From NCBI RefSeq assembly GCF_027887165.1, contig NC_077230.1, forward strand, positions 25,528,442 to 25,592,441: DNA of 64,000 bases. The letters are read 5' to 3'. Each line of letters starts with the position of its first letter. Within the stretch, counting starts at the first letter, position 1. Of the stretch, positions 23,400 to 35,900 are shown one piece after another. The notes below the pieces were generated by a model. It saw nothing but the letters and a program-made list of their open reading frames with translations, was not told the DNA's origin and searched no databases. This DNA comes from Monodelphis domestica (taxonomy: Eukaryota > Chordata > Mammalia > Didelphimorphia > Didelphidae). The position numbers and the translations under genes are program-made.

Positions 23400-23900
23400 T
23401 TAGTGCACAATGCGCATGTGTATTAGCGCCCCAGCATCGTGAATCGGGGCTCCTCCAGGCCGAGAGGGGGCGCGAGGCCCGAGCTCCGGCTCCAGCTCCG
23501 GCCTGGGACGAGTCTCTTATCCCGCTCTCCCGGCCCACCCTTGGCCGCGCTCTGTGGACCCTTCTCTCTTCTTCTCTTTCCCCTCCCCCGCTCGGTGACT
23601 CTTCATTCCGTTCCTGGCCCCGCCCCCGTTGCCCCTGGCGGCTCTTTGTTGACTTCCGGGAACTAGGGCCCGCGCTCCCCCGCTGATGCCCGGAGCCGCG
23701 CCATGGGGACCGTGGGGGCCGCCGAGGAGGAGGACGGGGCGCAGCCTTAGACCGTGCCGAGCCGCCCCCGACATGGGGGAGCCCGAGGAGCTGGTGCCCG
23801 GTGAGTATCGCCGGAGGTGCCAGGGTAGTGCACCCCCTCTGTCCGGGCTTTTCGCCCCGTCGGGCCGAGGTCCTACAGGTGACGGTTGGCGGGGGATGGA
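23400..23900 (+). promoter_or_regulatory. RPGR: CpG island promoter of RPGR
   Basis: An abrupt GC- and CpG-rich block in an AT-rich window, centred on exon 1. Visible motifs: TGCGCATGTG near 23409 (NRF1-like half match), CCCCGCCCCC at 23617-23626 (Sp1-type GC box) and ACTTCCGG at 23652-23659 (ETS type). There is no TATA box at a sensible place. This is the usual promoter style of a broadly expressed gene. The transcription start cannot be fixed from sequence. Confidence 0.75.
23773..23800 (+). CDS. RPGR: RPGR exon 1 coding part
   Basis: Encodes M-G-E-P-E-E-L-V-P plus the first base of an aspartate codon completed in exon 2. Human RPGR starts M-R-E-P-E-E-L-M-P-D. The donor is G|GTGAGT. An in-frame ATG also lies upstream at 23686 without a stop between, but in a weak context (CTGATGC). 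Confidence 0.93.
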
Positions 23901-26900
23901 CGCGGGATGGAGGGTCTGGTGCCAGGGATGGAATAAAGTCCTCGAGGCTGGAGATGTGAGTGAGATCTAAGGGGACGTGGATAGTAACCCCGAAGTCAGC
24001 TACAAACACAAGAAAAGATAAATGTCCTTTTGGGGAGCCTTCACCCATTTAGGGAATCACCCCTCAGGCGCACTTAAGGGGAGCACGAAATCCCTTTTGA
24101 TTAACCCAGGGAGGGGTTAGGTGATTTTATTAAAGTCACACTGCTGGTTGATCACGCCAGGGACTGCACTTCACCTGTATCCAAGCTGCCTTCCTGTGGT
24201 CCCTAAGGGATGCCCTCGTGGTTTAGTCTTCAGTAGTAAGTGCTTGGTATTGAGTTCATGTCCTGCTCTGCCTTTGTTTATTGGTAAGCAACTGTAATTC
24301 ATTTCAGTTCAACAAGCATCCATTCATCACCTGCTGGATGCAAAGTGGGGATACAGAGTCAAGAAACAGCTCCAGACTCCAGGAGCTTGCTATTTATACC
24401 TAGGGAAGACAACATGCACACCAATGAGTATATCCAAAACAGACAAAAGAAATACCTAAATTTGGGAGCAAGAATAGCCTTGGGAGAGGCTGTTGGGTAG
24501 CATAGTGGATAGAGTACCAAGCCTAGAGTCCTGAGGACTTGGGTTCAAATATGACCTGGGACATATCCTAACTGTGTGCCCCTGGGCAAGACACTGAACT
24601 TGTTTGCCTCAGCTTCCTTATCTGTAAAATGAACTGGAGAAGGAAATGGCAAACCACTTCAGTGTCTCTGCCAAGAAAACCTCAAATGGAGTCATAAAGA
24701 GTCAACCATGACTAATGAACAATAATAGTACATATTAACTGAAAGTTTTAAAATATTTAAATAATATAAGTTCAGATAGTAATTAGGTTTAGGAAGAAAA
24801 CATATATAAACTTTATATTTTGTATGTTAGTTAACAAGCATTTATTAATTTTGATAATTTGTTTTAAGTTAGTTTTTAAAGACAATAAACTTACCAAATT
24901 CCATGGATATTAAAAAAAAAAAACAACAGTAAAACCAGCTCTTGCTCTTCAGAAGCTCACATTCTAATTTGGAGCAACAGGAGAAAAATTGGTTAAGTAT
25001 CTCACAGAGTAGATGGAAACTAATCTTAGAGGGAAAGGCACTGTGGGGGTTGGAGAAAGGCTTCCTTGAAGCATAAGGTAGTATTTGAATTCAGTCAATA
25101 AGCACTAAGTGCTCATTATATATACTGAGGATACAAAAACAGGCAAAAGACAGTCTCTTTTTTTCAAGGAATTCATTGTATAACAAGGAAGACAGGAGAG
25201 AAACAACTGTGCACAAAATATATAAAAGATTAATTTGAAATAGTCAATAGAAGGAAGGTGCTGGCATTAACAAGTATCACAAAAAGCTTCTCATAGAAGA
25301 TAAGATTTTAGCTGGATCTGGAAGGAAGTCAGAGAAGCCAGGAGTGTCTTGGGCAAGAAACATCAAAGAGGGGAAAGTCACTGGATTGAAGAATACATGA
25401 TAGGGAGTAAGGTTAAGATTGGAAGGTATGAGAAGGCCAGGTTGTGAAGATCTTTGTAAAATAATGAATATTACTTTTTATCCTAGAGGTAATAGGGAGC
25501 CAGGAGAGTTTATTGAGTGGGGGGGGGGGTGTGATATGATCATACCTGCAATTTAGGAAGATCACTTTGACAGCTGAATGGAGGATAGATTGGAGTGTCT
25601 AGAGGCTTGTGGACCAACTGGCAGGATATTGGAATAGTCTGTGCATGAGGAGATGAAGGCCTGAATGAGGGGAATATGCAAGTGTCAGAGGAAAGAAAGG
25701 GGCATATATATGAAATGCTTTGAAAGTAAAATTTACATTCACAAATTGGATATGGTGGGTGAGAGGCAATTGGGTATTAATGATGACCTCTAAGTCAAGA
25801 GACTGGGTGACAGGGAAGATAATGTTATCTTCCACGATAATAGCAAAGTCTAGAAGTGAGTTTTTTTTGGGGGGTAAAGATGAGTCTGTTTTTTGACTTG
25901 TTGAGTTTGACATCAAAGAGGCATCCAGTTTGAGATGTCTAATGGATAATTTAATACAAGTTTGGAGATTAGGGCAACTAAGTAGATCTGAAGTCATCAA
26001 ACTAGAGATAATTTAATCTGAGGAAGCTGATGTGATAGCTCAGTGAAATAGTATAGAAAGCGAAGGGAAGAGGGACAGGAATAGAGCCCCATAGCACTCA
26101 CTTTTAGAGGGCATGATGTAGATGAAGATTCAGAAAAGGAGACAGAAAAGAAACAGGTGGGAGGAGAACCAGGAGAGATTAATGTGACAAACATCTAGGG
26201 AAATGAGAGCATCAAGGATAAGAGATGATTGGCAATGGCTCAAGAGTGGTCAAGAAGGAGGAGGGAAAAAATCAGATTTTCCGATTAAGAGATTTTTAAT
26301 AATAATTGGAGAAAGTATTTTGAGTTTAGTGATGAGGTTAGAAGCCAGACGGTAATGAGTTAAGAAGAGGATGAGAGGAAAGGCAGTGGAGGAATGGATT
26401 ATGGATGGACTGCTCAATGAGTTTATCCACAAAAGGGAGGAGAGATGTGAGCCAGTAACTAGTACTAATTAACAGAACATGTGAGGATTTTTTGAAGATG
26501 GAGACATGGGCATTTTAGTAGTCAATAGGGGAACAGCTAATAAAGAAAGAGTGAAGATGAAAATGGAAAGGGCAATCTCCTGAAGAAGACAGGATGCAAT
26601 GGGTCACTTTTTTTGGGGGGGGGTAAAGTGGAGAGAGTTTCAAAAGGCATCTGGGATGTGAGATGAAGTGGCACAAAGAGTTCTTGGTAAATGATCTTAA
26701 TATTTTTTTCTGTAAAATCTGGGGCCAAGTTTTTGACAGCTTGGAGTGGGGAGAGCAAGGAATGGGAAATTTGAGGAGGAATTTCAAGGTTTGGAAGAGC
26801 TGCTATGAGGGGTGGGATAAAGAACTAATCAGGGAAGTATAAAAGAATTTGCCTTGGCATAGTGAGCCCCCAATTAAGTTTATATAACAAAAATTTGTAG

Positions 26901-29900
26901 TAGACCCTGTCAGAATAGTTTTGTGATTTTCTCCAGCTTTGTTCAATAGCATGTGTGTAGGAGTGATGACAGTGATTGGTGGGAGCCATCCAAGGCCAAG
27001 GTTTTTCAGGGTGACATTGCTGATATGAAAAAGGGCAAGGAATTCAAAAGAAGAGAAAAATGTAGAGTTGAATTGGTTCATCAAAGTAGTGTAGCTAGTG
27101 TAAGGATCTTGAAGCTAGTGTAAGCTTTTGAAAGAACTGAGAGGTTGAGGGATTGAAAAAGAACAGTTTGGAGTTACAAGACATAGGGAGAGTTGGAATG
27201 ACAAGAGATTGGGATTAGATAAGGGAATTTCAAAGTTCATGAATATGGAAGGAGATTTTTGATCAAGATTATGACCCTCTTTTGAGTGGGTAAGGCTGAG
27301 TGAAGAAGTAGATCCCAGAAAAAGGAGTTTGTTGAGAAATTTTTTTCAATATGTTTTTTTAATATGTATGTGTTTTTTCAATATGTATGTGACATCTCCT
27401 TGTATGAACTCAAGAGTTGATGTGGAAAGACTCAAGGCACTGAACTCATTGAGGAAAGAAAATATACAACAGTTATCATAATTTTTATTGTGTGTTAGAT
27501 ATGGATAGAATGAATCTCAAAGATGAGAGTAGAGTGATGATAGTAGGAGAAGAACCTGGAATTGGCAGTGGGAACTAGAAATTTTCCAACTCTTCCATCT
27601 GAACCATTAAGTAGAAGGGAATGAGGAGGGGAACACTGACTGACTGGATAGAGAGACCGACATCATGGATTCCTGAGAGAGGTGGAAGAAATGGGAAAAG
27701 ATAATATTTAAGATGAAAGCAAGTTTGTTGCCTATGGAACATTCCAAAGAGATCAGTAGAAGGCATTAGGTAGCTTTTGAGTGGGACATTGAAGAGGGTT
27801 GTTTTATGACACTAAATGTTAACAATCAGAAGGTCAGTGAAAAAAGTTCTCTGTGGTTCCATTTATCAAGGAGTCTTATATGATCTTAATGTATGCACAA
27901 GAGTCCTAGTTGAAGTAAGAGCCTTTACAATTTTTTTGTTCTACTTTCTTAGTTGTATGAAGAAAGATGAAGTATATTGCACAGAATCCTTTGTGAAAGC
28001 TTGACTATTTTCTCATATTTTCATCAATGATTCTTTCAGTATGCATGAATTATTCTCATAAATTTTTTATAAATAAGATGAAAGATTGGTGATCAGAAGC
28101 TAACACTGATGCTTTCTCATTTTTTTTTGGATATTAATATCGAAGGGCAGCTGTGGATAGAGTACTGAGCCTGGAGTCAGGAAGATTCATCTTTTGGAGT
28201 TCAAATATTACCTTGGATACTTACTAGCTGTATGACCCTGGGCAAGTCACTTAGCCCTGTTTGCCTCAGTTTCCTCATCCGTAAAAGGAGTGGAGGAAAA
28301 ACGGCACATCCCTCTATGATCTTTGCTGAGAAAAGCCCAGATGGGGTCATGAAGAGTCAGGCACAACTGAAACATGACTGAACACATCATGAACAAAATT
28401 CATATTTTCCTCCATTTTCTTGTTATCTTTCCCTCTGGTCACTGTCTTGTAAAGGAGCCCCATTTGGTACTGTCAAGATAGTGTAACCACCAACACATAT
28501 TTCTTCAGTGTATTCTTGGTTTAGTCCAGTTGTTTCTCCTCAACTTTACTATCTTAAGGGTTTTCTTCTTAGTATAGTGCATTCTGAACTAAATTGTTAA
28601 AGTCCAAAATTGTGCTTCCTCCATCACAGGGGCTGATGAAAATAGATCATTATAGGAATGTTGAAAAATTCATTCTTTTTTATTTTGTTTTCTCCTGCCA
28701 ATATCATCCATGTATGCTTTTGGTTGATGTGGCTTATTTGATTTTTATATCAAGCTTTTTCTAGACCTCTTTTTCCTTCCACTCCTTAGGATGATGTCTG
28801 GTGCAGGGTCCAAATGAAAATAGGATTCCCTGTAGATGGTGAGTTCCTTGACATGCTCAATTCGTGAAGGATAATGTGCTATTTTCATGAAGCCTAGAAT
28901 ATCACACAGCTCCCAGTAAGTTGGATTAGAAACCAAAACTGACTGGCTTAACAATCCATGCAGAAAAAACTAAGTGGATGAATAATGCCAATTGTCTATT
29001 GTTCAGATTGTAACACATAGATGGATGGCCAGTCTTTTCAGTTAGTACTGATGTACATATATTTGCTATAAATATTACAGACAGATAGCAGATTGAGTCC
29101 AGATAGGAATACTAAGTAAAGAGTGGGAGGATTGGATTTGGGAAATTATGGAATGTTTTTTGTGTATTTCAAGCTTATCTTTGGTGCAAAGATGCATCTT
29201 TTCAACACATATATTCTCCTTTTAATACTATATGGATCTTAGAACATTACAATTTCTGAGGAATTAAATTTTGGGTGGCTGAAAGGGCAATGAAGAGATT
29301 CATAGTGGGTTCAAACAGGCATGTTTCCACTGTTGAGACTTTGGGTGTTTTTCATTTGTTTCAGTCATGTATGACTTTTTTTGACCACCATTTGGGATTT
29401 TCTTAGCAAAGATACTGGAGTGATTTGCCATTTCCTTCTCCATCTTATTTTACAGAGGAGAAAACTTGAGGTCACCAGGGTTAAGTGACTTGCCCAGAGT
29501 CACACAACTAGTAAGTGTCGAAGGTTAGATTTGAATTCACAAAATTGAGCCTTCCTGACTCCAGGCCCCACATTCCCTCTACTATGCTATCTAGTTGCCC
29601 AAGTATTGAGGCTATGGTCAGGAAACAAGAGAAACAGTTGTCACTGAAGGAATAAATATAGTCAGAAAAGAAAGAGGGCTGTTCATGTGGCAGGAGAAAA
29701 GCATGTAGCACTTCTTCTGTGAGAGTCCTCCACTTTTCATCCTACAGTGTAAAAACAAAAAGACCAAAAGCACAAAGGAAAGCTTCCAACCTTATTGGAA
29801 AAAATCCATAGAATACAGATAAAACTTGGATAGGCTGAAGAATGCTTAGATGCCTTGTGGTCTATCCCAATGGAAAGAATACTCATTGATTCATTAAAGT

Positions 29901-32900
29901 ATTGAAAAACTGAAGTATTTTAGAGGAAGCAAATTATGTTTAGTATTGACATTTTCTTATAGTCCTTCTGTTCACATTATGCAGATTACTAATATTTAGT
30001 ATTGTATTCGTATTATATAGCTGTAACATTGTTTAGGAAATTCAGGAATAGGAAAATGGGCTGCTGTTGCCTTTTTGTAAAAATTTGGTTTTTTTCCCCA
30101 TCATTATATGATTCATGTTCTTTCCTTCCCCCTTTCCCTTCCTCTTCCCAGAACCAACAAGCAATTTCACTGGGTTATATATACATGTATTATCACTTAA
30201 TACCTATTTCCATATTATTCATTTTTGTAATGGAGTAATCTTTTAAAAACCAAAACCCCACATCCTATACCCATATAAAAATGATAAATAAAATGTTTTC
30301 CTTTTATGTTTCTACTCCCACAGTTCTTTCTTTCAATGTGAATAGCATTCTTTTTCATAAGTCCCTCAGGATTGTCTTGGATCATTGCATTGCTATTAGT
30401 GGCAAAGTCAGTTACATATGATCATCCCACAATGTTACAGTTTCCATGTACAATGTTATCCTGGTTCTGCTCTTTGACCAAATCTCCAGGATTGGGGTTT
30501 TATTGGTATCATAGGAAAACTTCTTTGTTGTAAAATGTGAGACAAGTTTTTTTTAAAAATCAAGAACTAGCTAGTAATCATCTTTTTCTTTTAGGGTACT
30601 GTATATTTGTTGGGGGTTGAGGGAGAGAAATAAATATTATAAGACGTAGTCTTTGTTTTTGAGTTCTGAAGTCTATTTGGGAAAATTGGAACACAAATAA
30701 CAAAATATTTTAAAAGTTTGAAACAGTAATAGAAAGTATGTCATAGGGGTAACACATGATTGCCAAATGAATGACACAAATTGTCACGGAAGCTAAGAGA
30801 GGAGGGATTTTATTTCAGACTAGAGAAATCTAGAGATGAGGTGAGATGTGAACATGGTGAGGTCTTGGTTATCAAGTGTGAAATGATAGCTCACCAGAGA
30901 TCCTCTGTTACTAGGAAAACCAAACATAGGGATCCGTTAATGGGGATTAGTTACAAAGCAGAGGTTCTTAAACTTTTTGTGTGTGTGTAATGGAACCCTT
31001 TGACAGACCCTTTCTCAGAATATTTTTTTTTCCTTTTTAAATCCTTACCTTCCATCTTAGAATCAATTTTTTGGGTTGATTCCAAGGCAGAAGAGCCATA
31101 AGGGTTAGGCAATGGAGGTTAAGTACCTTCACATAGCAAGGAAGTTTCTGAGGCCAGATTTGAACCCAGGCCCTTTTATTTCTAGGCCTGACTCTCAATC
31201 CACTGAGCCACCTAGCTGCCTCCTTATTAATAGATTTGTTCAATAAAATTAAATTTAACTCTATCAAAAGAATGAAGATATAAAATTAAGCCAGAGTAGA
31301 AGCAGCTGGGTGAGAGAAAGCCTGTGTATAAGTGGATTATTGAAGTATTTTCTTTGTTTTCATTTTGATGGACAATGTAGTAGAAATTCTTATGCAGAAA
31401 ATATTTCTATTTAAAGATTCAGGTGCTGTTTTCACGTTTGGAAAAAGCAAGTTTGCAGAAAATATTCCCAGCAAGTTCTGGTTAAAAAATGATATACCTG
31501 CATATCTATCATGTGGAGATGAACATACTGCTCTTATAACAGGTCAGTAAAACCCTGTATGGTGAAAATAAAATTTGGGAAATCTGTTTTATTGCATTTT
31601 TACACTTGTAACCTGCTTTTAGCAATTTGTTATCCAAAAACCTAGAAAGAGATGATTATTTGCTTTACCAAAGGGCTCACCAAAGAATATGCTTTAATTG
31701 TAAGTTCCCTTATTAAGTTTAAAGTATGAGTGATCTTACCTACAGTTTTTTAAGAGTAGATCTGTGGTTTTTATAAAAAAAATGTTACTGTGTAGTAGAA
31801 ATTCTGTTTTGCCCAAAATAATTTAAACATAAGTAGGAGTACAAAACAATTCAATTAAGTGATGAGATATAGTGCTATTTTTCAGTTATGGCCTACTTAA
31901 AGGTACATAATCTTGTCTAACACTGTATGTTTAAGATGATAGATTTTTATTAATTTCCTCTTCTTTTTCAGGAAATAGTAAACTATACATGTTTGGCAGC
32001 AACAACTGGGGCCAGTTAGGATTAGGATCAAAGACAACAGTCAACAAGCCAACTTGTGTAAAAGGTTTGTTTGCTTTTTTATTCTCTGCCCATTTAACAA
32101 GTAACTTATTAATAATGACTTTAGAAATCCTGTTAGAGTCACTAAATTAGACCTTTATTTTTATTTTTTGAAGTCCCGTAAAATGCTTATAAAATTCGTT
32201 TTTAGTTTTGTCTTTAATTGTGCATTATAATAAAAGTTTTCAGGTTAATTTGAAACAAAGTTGTTTTCAGAAGGGGAGACCCTATGATTTCATCATTGTG
32301 GAAAACACCTGGTTGAGCACCTAATGGCATAGGAGAGTTGCTTGGAGCACTGAGAAGTTAAATGACATGATTACTATTATATGTCTGTTTCCAAGATCAG
32401 AATTGAACTAGTGGTTTTATGACTATCCCCTATGCCCATGTTGGCAAACCTATGGCATGTGTGCTGGAGGGTGCTGCTCCCTTCCCCCTCTCCATGGACC
32501 TGAGGACATTTCTCATATGACCTATTCCTCTGCTTAGCAGCCTAATGGGAGCATTTCCTCCCTGAGGATTTTTGTCACATGATCTGTCCCTCTTCCCAGC
32601 AGCCCAATGGGAGTGCTTCTTCCCTCCTCTGTCTGGGGTAAGGCAGGGGCTCAAATGCAGTGTGAGGGTTGCAGTTTGGGCACTTGGTCTCTAAGAGGTT
32701 CACTATCACTGTGTACCAATGCTATATTGCTACTTGTGATTTTAATGTTAATTTACTTATAATGTATGTGACATTCAAACAGTTATTATATTCTGATGCC
32801 TTAAATCAAGTTGACCTCAGTGAGCCAGCTAGTGTTAGACCTGGAATCAGAAATACCTGAATTCAGGTCCTGCCTCAGACATTTACTATCAGTGTGATTC

Positions 32901-35900
32901 TGGATAAGTCACTCCTTACCTCAGTACTAGTCATTACTCGGGTACTAATAAAAGAGTAGTTGTGAGGATTAAATGAGCTATTTGTAAAGTACTTAGTAAT
33001 ATGGTTGACTGTAATAGGTGCCATACAAATGCTATCATTATCTATTATCATCATCCTAATGATCACAAATGAATACAAGCTTTTTCCTTTTAGGTTTATG
33101 TGCTTTTAAAAATTATATATTTAAAATAATTTATAGAATTCCTTTTATCTGTTGCCTTACTGTATATCTTGAGCTCTGTCTTGTTTGCTAAGATTTGACA
33201 TGAGAATTTGATGTAATTTCTAGTCATACATAGTCTACTTCACTGTATTGTATATTATAAATTGAACTCACATGCTAAGACCTTTTCGATATCAGTCAGT
33301 CAACAAGCATATAATAAGTGCTTTCTTTGTCCCAGGCATTGTAATATATGTTCTTATATGTTAAACTAAGAGACAGCTTAAAATACTAATGATGGTTTGC
33401 TTCTCAGATATTAGGGCTAAAAACAAGATTTTTTTTTCCACTGGTAGAAATTCTAATTCTAAGTTATAATCTTAATGTGAATTATTTTCATGTTAGTCAA
33501 GATTGAATTTTATATAATAGTCAAAAAAGTATGTCCCGATCACTTCCGGGTAATCATGGCTGCAATCTAGACTCCACACGCTTCCTCTCCCCGGCACCGA
33601 ACGAAATAGACTACATCAAAGGAGCATAAAATCACCTTTGGAGGAACAGAAGGACTCCCCAGTACCCCACAGAGGCAAAGGTACGTGGGGCTTGAACATT
33701 TCCACACTAAAATAAGAAGGAAAAGCTTGCACAGAAAAGTGAACTGAGCCGCCCTTCCCCCACCCCACCTCCCCCACTAAACCAGAGTGAGCTACCTGAG
33801 CGCTCACCGGGACAGCGAGTGAGTGGGGAGCGTCTCTGTCTGGGGGGGCACTCCAGGGTCCTTGGGATCTGGGGACTGCCAGGAAAAAACGTCTCAGGGC
33901 GCTTTCACTGGAGAATCCAGCGGAGCTGTACTTGGGGCGGGCTGCGCTGAACACCGCGCGCTGATTATCTGGGCGGAGCTGAATACCTGGGCTCGGAGGC
34001 TGGGAAGAACTAGTCTGAAGTAACCTAAATTCACAGAAAAACCGCTCATATAACCCAGACCCCAGACCAAAAAGGAAAGGGGAATAAAACCACCAAAGGG
34101 ATGGCTCACATGGCCCAAAATCAAGCCTCCAGGAAGAAAGGGAAAAAAGTGACTATTGAAAACTTTTATGGTGGAAGTACCCAAGGAAAAGAGGAGAATG
34201 AGGAGGAAATCCAAAAAAATTCAGAACACGCCTCCCAAAATGGAAACTATCAACAAGCTCTGGAAGATCTCAAACTGGAACTTATCCAAAAGATGGAAAC
34301 CTGGAAAGAAAAATGGGAGAAAGAGATCAGCTGTCTGACAGATAAGAATGCTCAATTGGAAAAAGAACTCGAAGCATCCAATAGAAGGGCAGACAAGGCT
34401 GAAAAGCAAAACCAGTCCCTAATGACCAGAATTAAGCACCTCGAAGAAAGTGAGATGATAAAACAGCAAGAATCAATAAAGCAAACCCAAATAATTAATG
34501 AATTGGAAGAAAACATAAAATATCTCACTGAGAAGGTCACAGACCTGGAGAACAGAGGAAGACGAGAAAATCTCCGTATTATCGGTCTCCCAGAAAAACC
34601 AGAGGTAAACAACAAATTGGATATTATTCTACAGGAGATTATAAAAGAAAATTGCCCCCACGTTCTGGAGCAAGGGGGCAAAATAGAAATAGAAAGGATT
34701 CATAGAACACCTTCTATACTAAATCCCCAAAAGACAACGCCTAGGAATGTAATTGCCAAATTCAAGAACTTCCAAGTAAAGGAGAAAATCCTACAAGAAG
34801 CCAAGAAGAAGAGCTTCAGATATAAGGGGGCTCCCGTAAGGATCACACACGACTTAGCGGCTAATACACTAAGAGACCGCAAAGCATGGAACACGATATT
34901 TAGAAAGGCAAGAGAGCTGGGTCTCCAACCAAGAATCAACTACCCAGCAAAACTGACTATATACTTCCAGGGGAAAGTATGGGCATTCAACAAAATAGAA
35001 GATTTCCAAGCATTTGCTAAGAAAAGACCAGAGCTCTGTGGAAAGTTCGATATCCAAGCACAGAAAGCAAGAGAAACATGAAAAGGTAAATATGAAAGAA
35101 AGGGAAAAGGAGATAAATCTTATCTTTTTCTTTAAGTCAAACTCTCTTCTATAAGGACTACATTTACATCAAATTATATATATTAATATGTGGGGAAAAT
35201 GTTTTGTGTAACTCTCATAAATTGTATCATCATAAGAGTAGTTAGAAGAAACATGCATAGGGAAAGATTGGGGCATTAAGAAGATTTGGGGAAAGTTGGG
35301 GCAAAGAAAGGAAAAGGGAGGGGGGAACCGCGATAATACTAAGATTAACTTCAAGAAATAGGGGGGGAATCAATAGAATAATCTTTCCCATATAAAGATA
35401 CACATGGGAAGGGGAGGGGAAGAACTCTCATATGAGAAGGAGAGGAAGAGAGCGTGAAGTGGAATTACTTAAACCTTACTCTCAGTGAAATCAAATCTGA
35501 GAGGGAAGAACATCTAGATCCAGTGGGATCCTGAATTCTATCTTATCCATTAGGGCAAGAAAGAAAGGAAAATCAAGGAGGGGGAGGGGGGAGGGAGTAC
35601 AAAAAGGGAGGGAAGGAGAGGGGGGGAGGGGAAGGGAGCATAAAAAGGGAGGGGATAGAAAGGGAAGCATCTCAAGGGAGGGGACTAGGGGGACTGACAC
35701 TTTCTCACTGGTTCAAAAGAAGAAAGCTAAAGAAGAAAGGTCAGAACTAGGGAAAGATATCAAAATGCCAGCGAATCCACAAATAACAATCATAACTTTG
35801 AACGTGAATGGGATGAACTCACCCATAAAACGCAGACAAATAGCAGATTGGATTAGAACCCAAAACCCTACCATTTGTTGTCTTCAAGAAACACATATGA

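Larger units (their letters stand above)
23801..31416 (+). other. RPGR intron 1
   Basis: A 7.6-kb intron. It holds L2 tails, an antisense L2-like LINE (24930-27810), SINEs and a LINE 3' end. The remainder (28387-29340 and 29601-30082) is unique-looking without supported exons. Confidence 0.85.

Noticed and set aside
1-23400. Search for OTC exons upstream of RPGR
   Set aside because: OTC is the human divergent neighbour, but no reading resembling its exons was found. It probably lies beyond the left edge if synteny holds.
23329-24048. 239-codon open frame on the minus strand opposite RPGR exon 1
   Set aside because: GC-rich CpG-island sequence leaves few stops. The reading is low-complexity (P, R, G, S) with no domain, and it spans the RPGR promoter and first exon.
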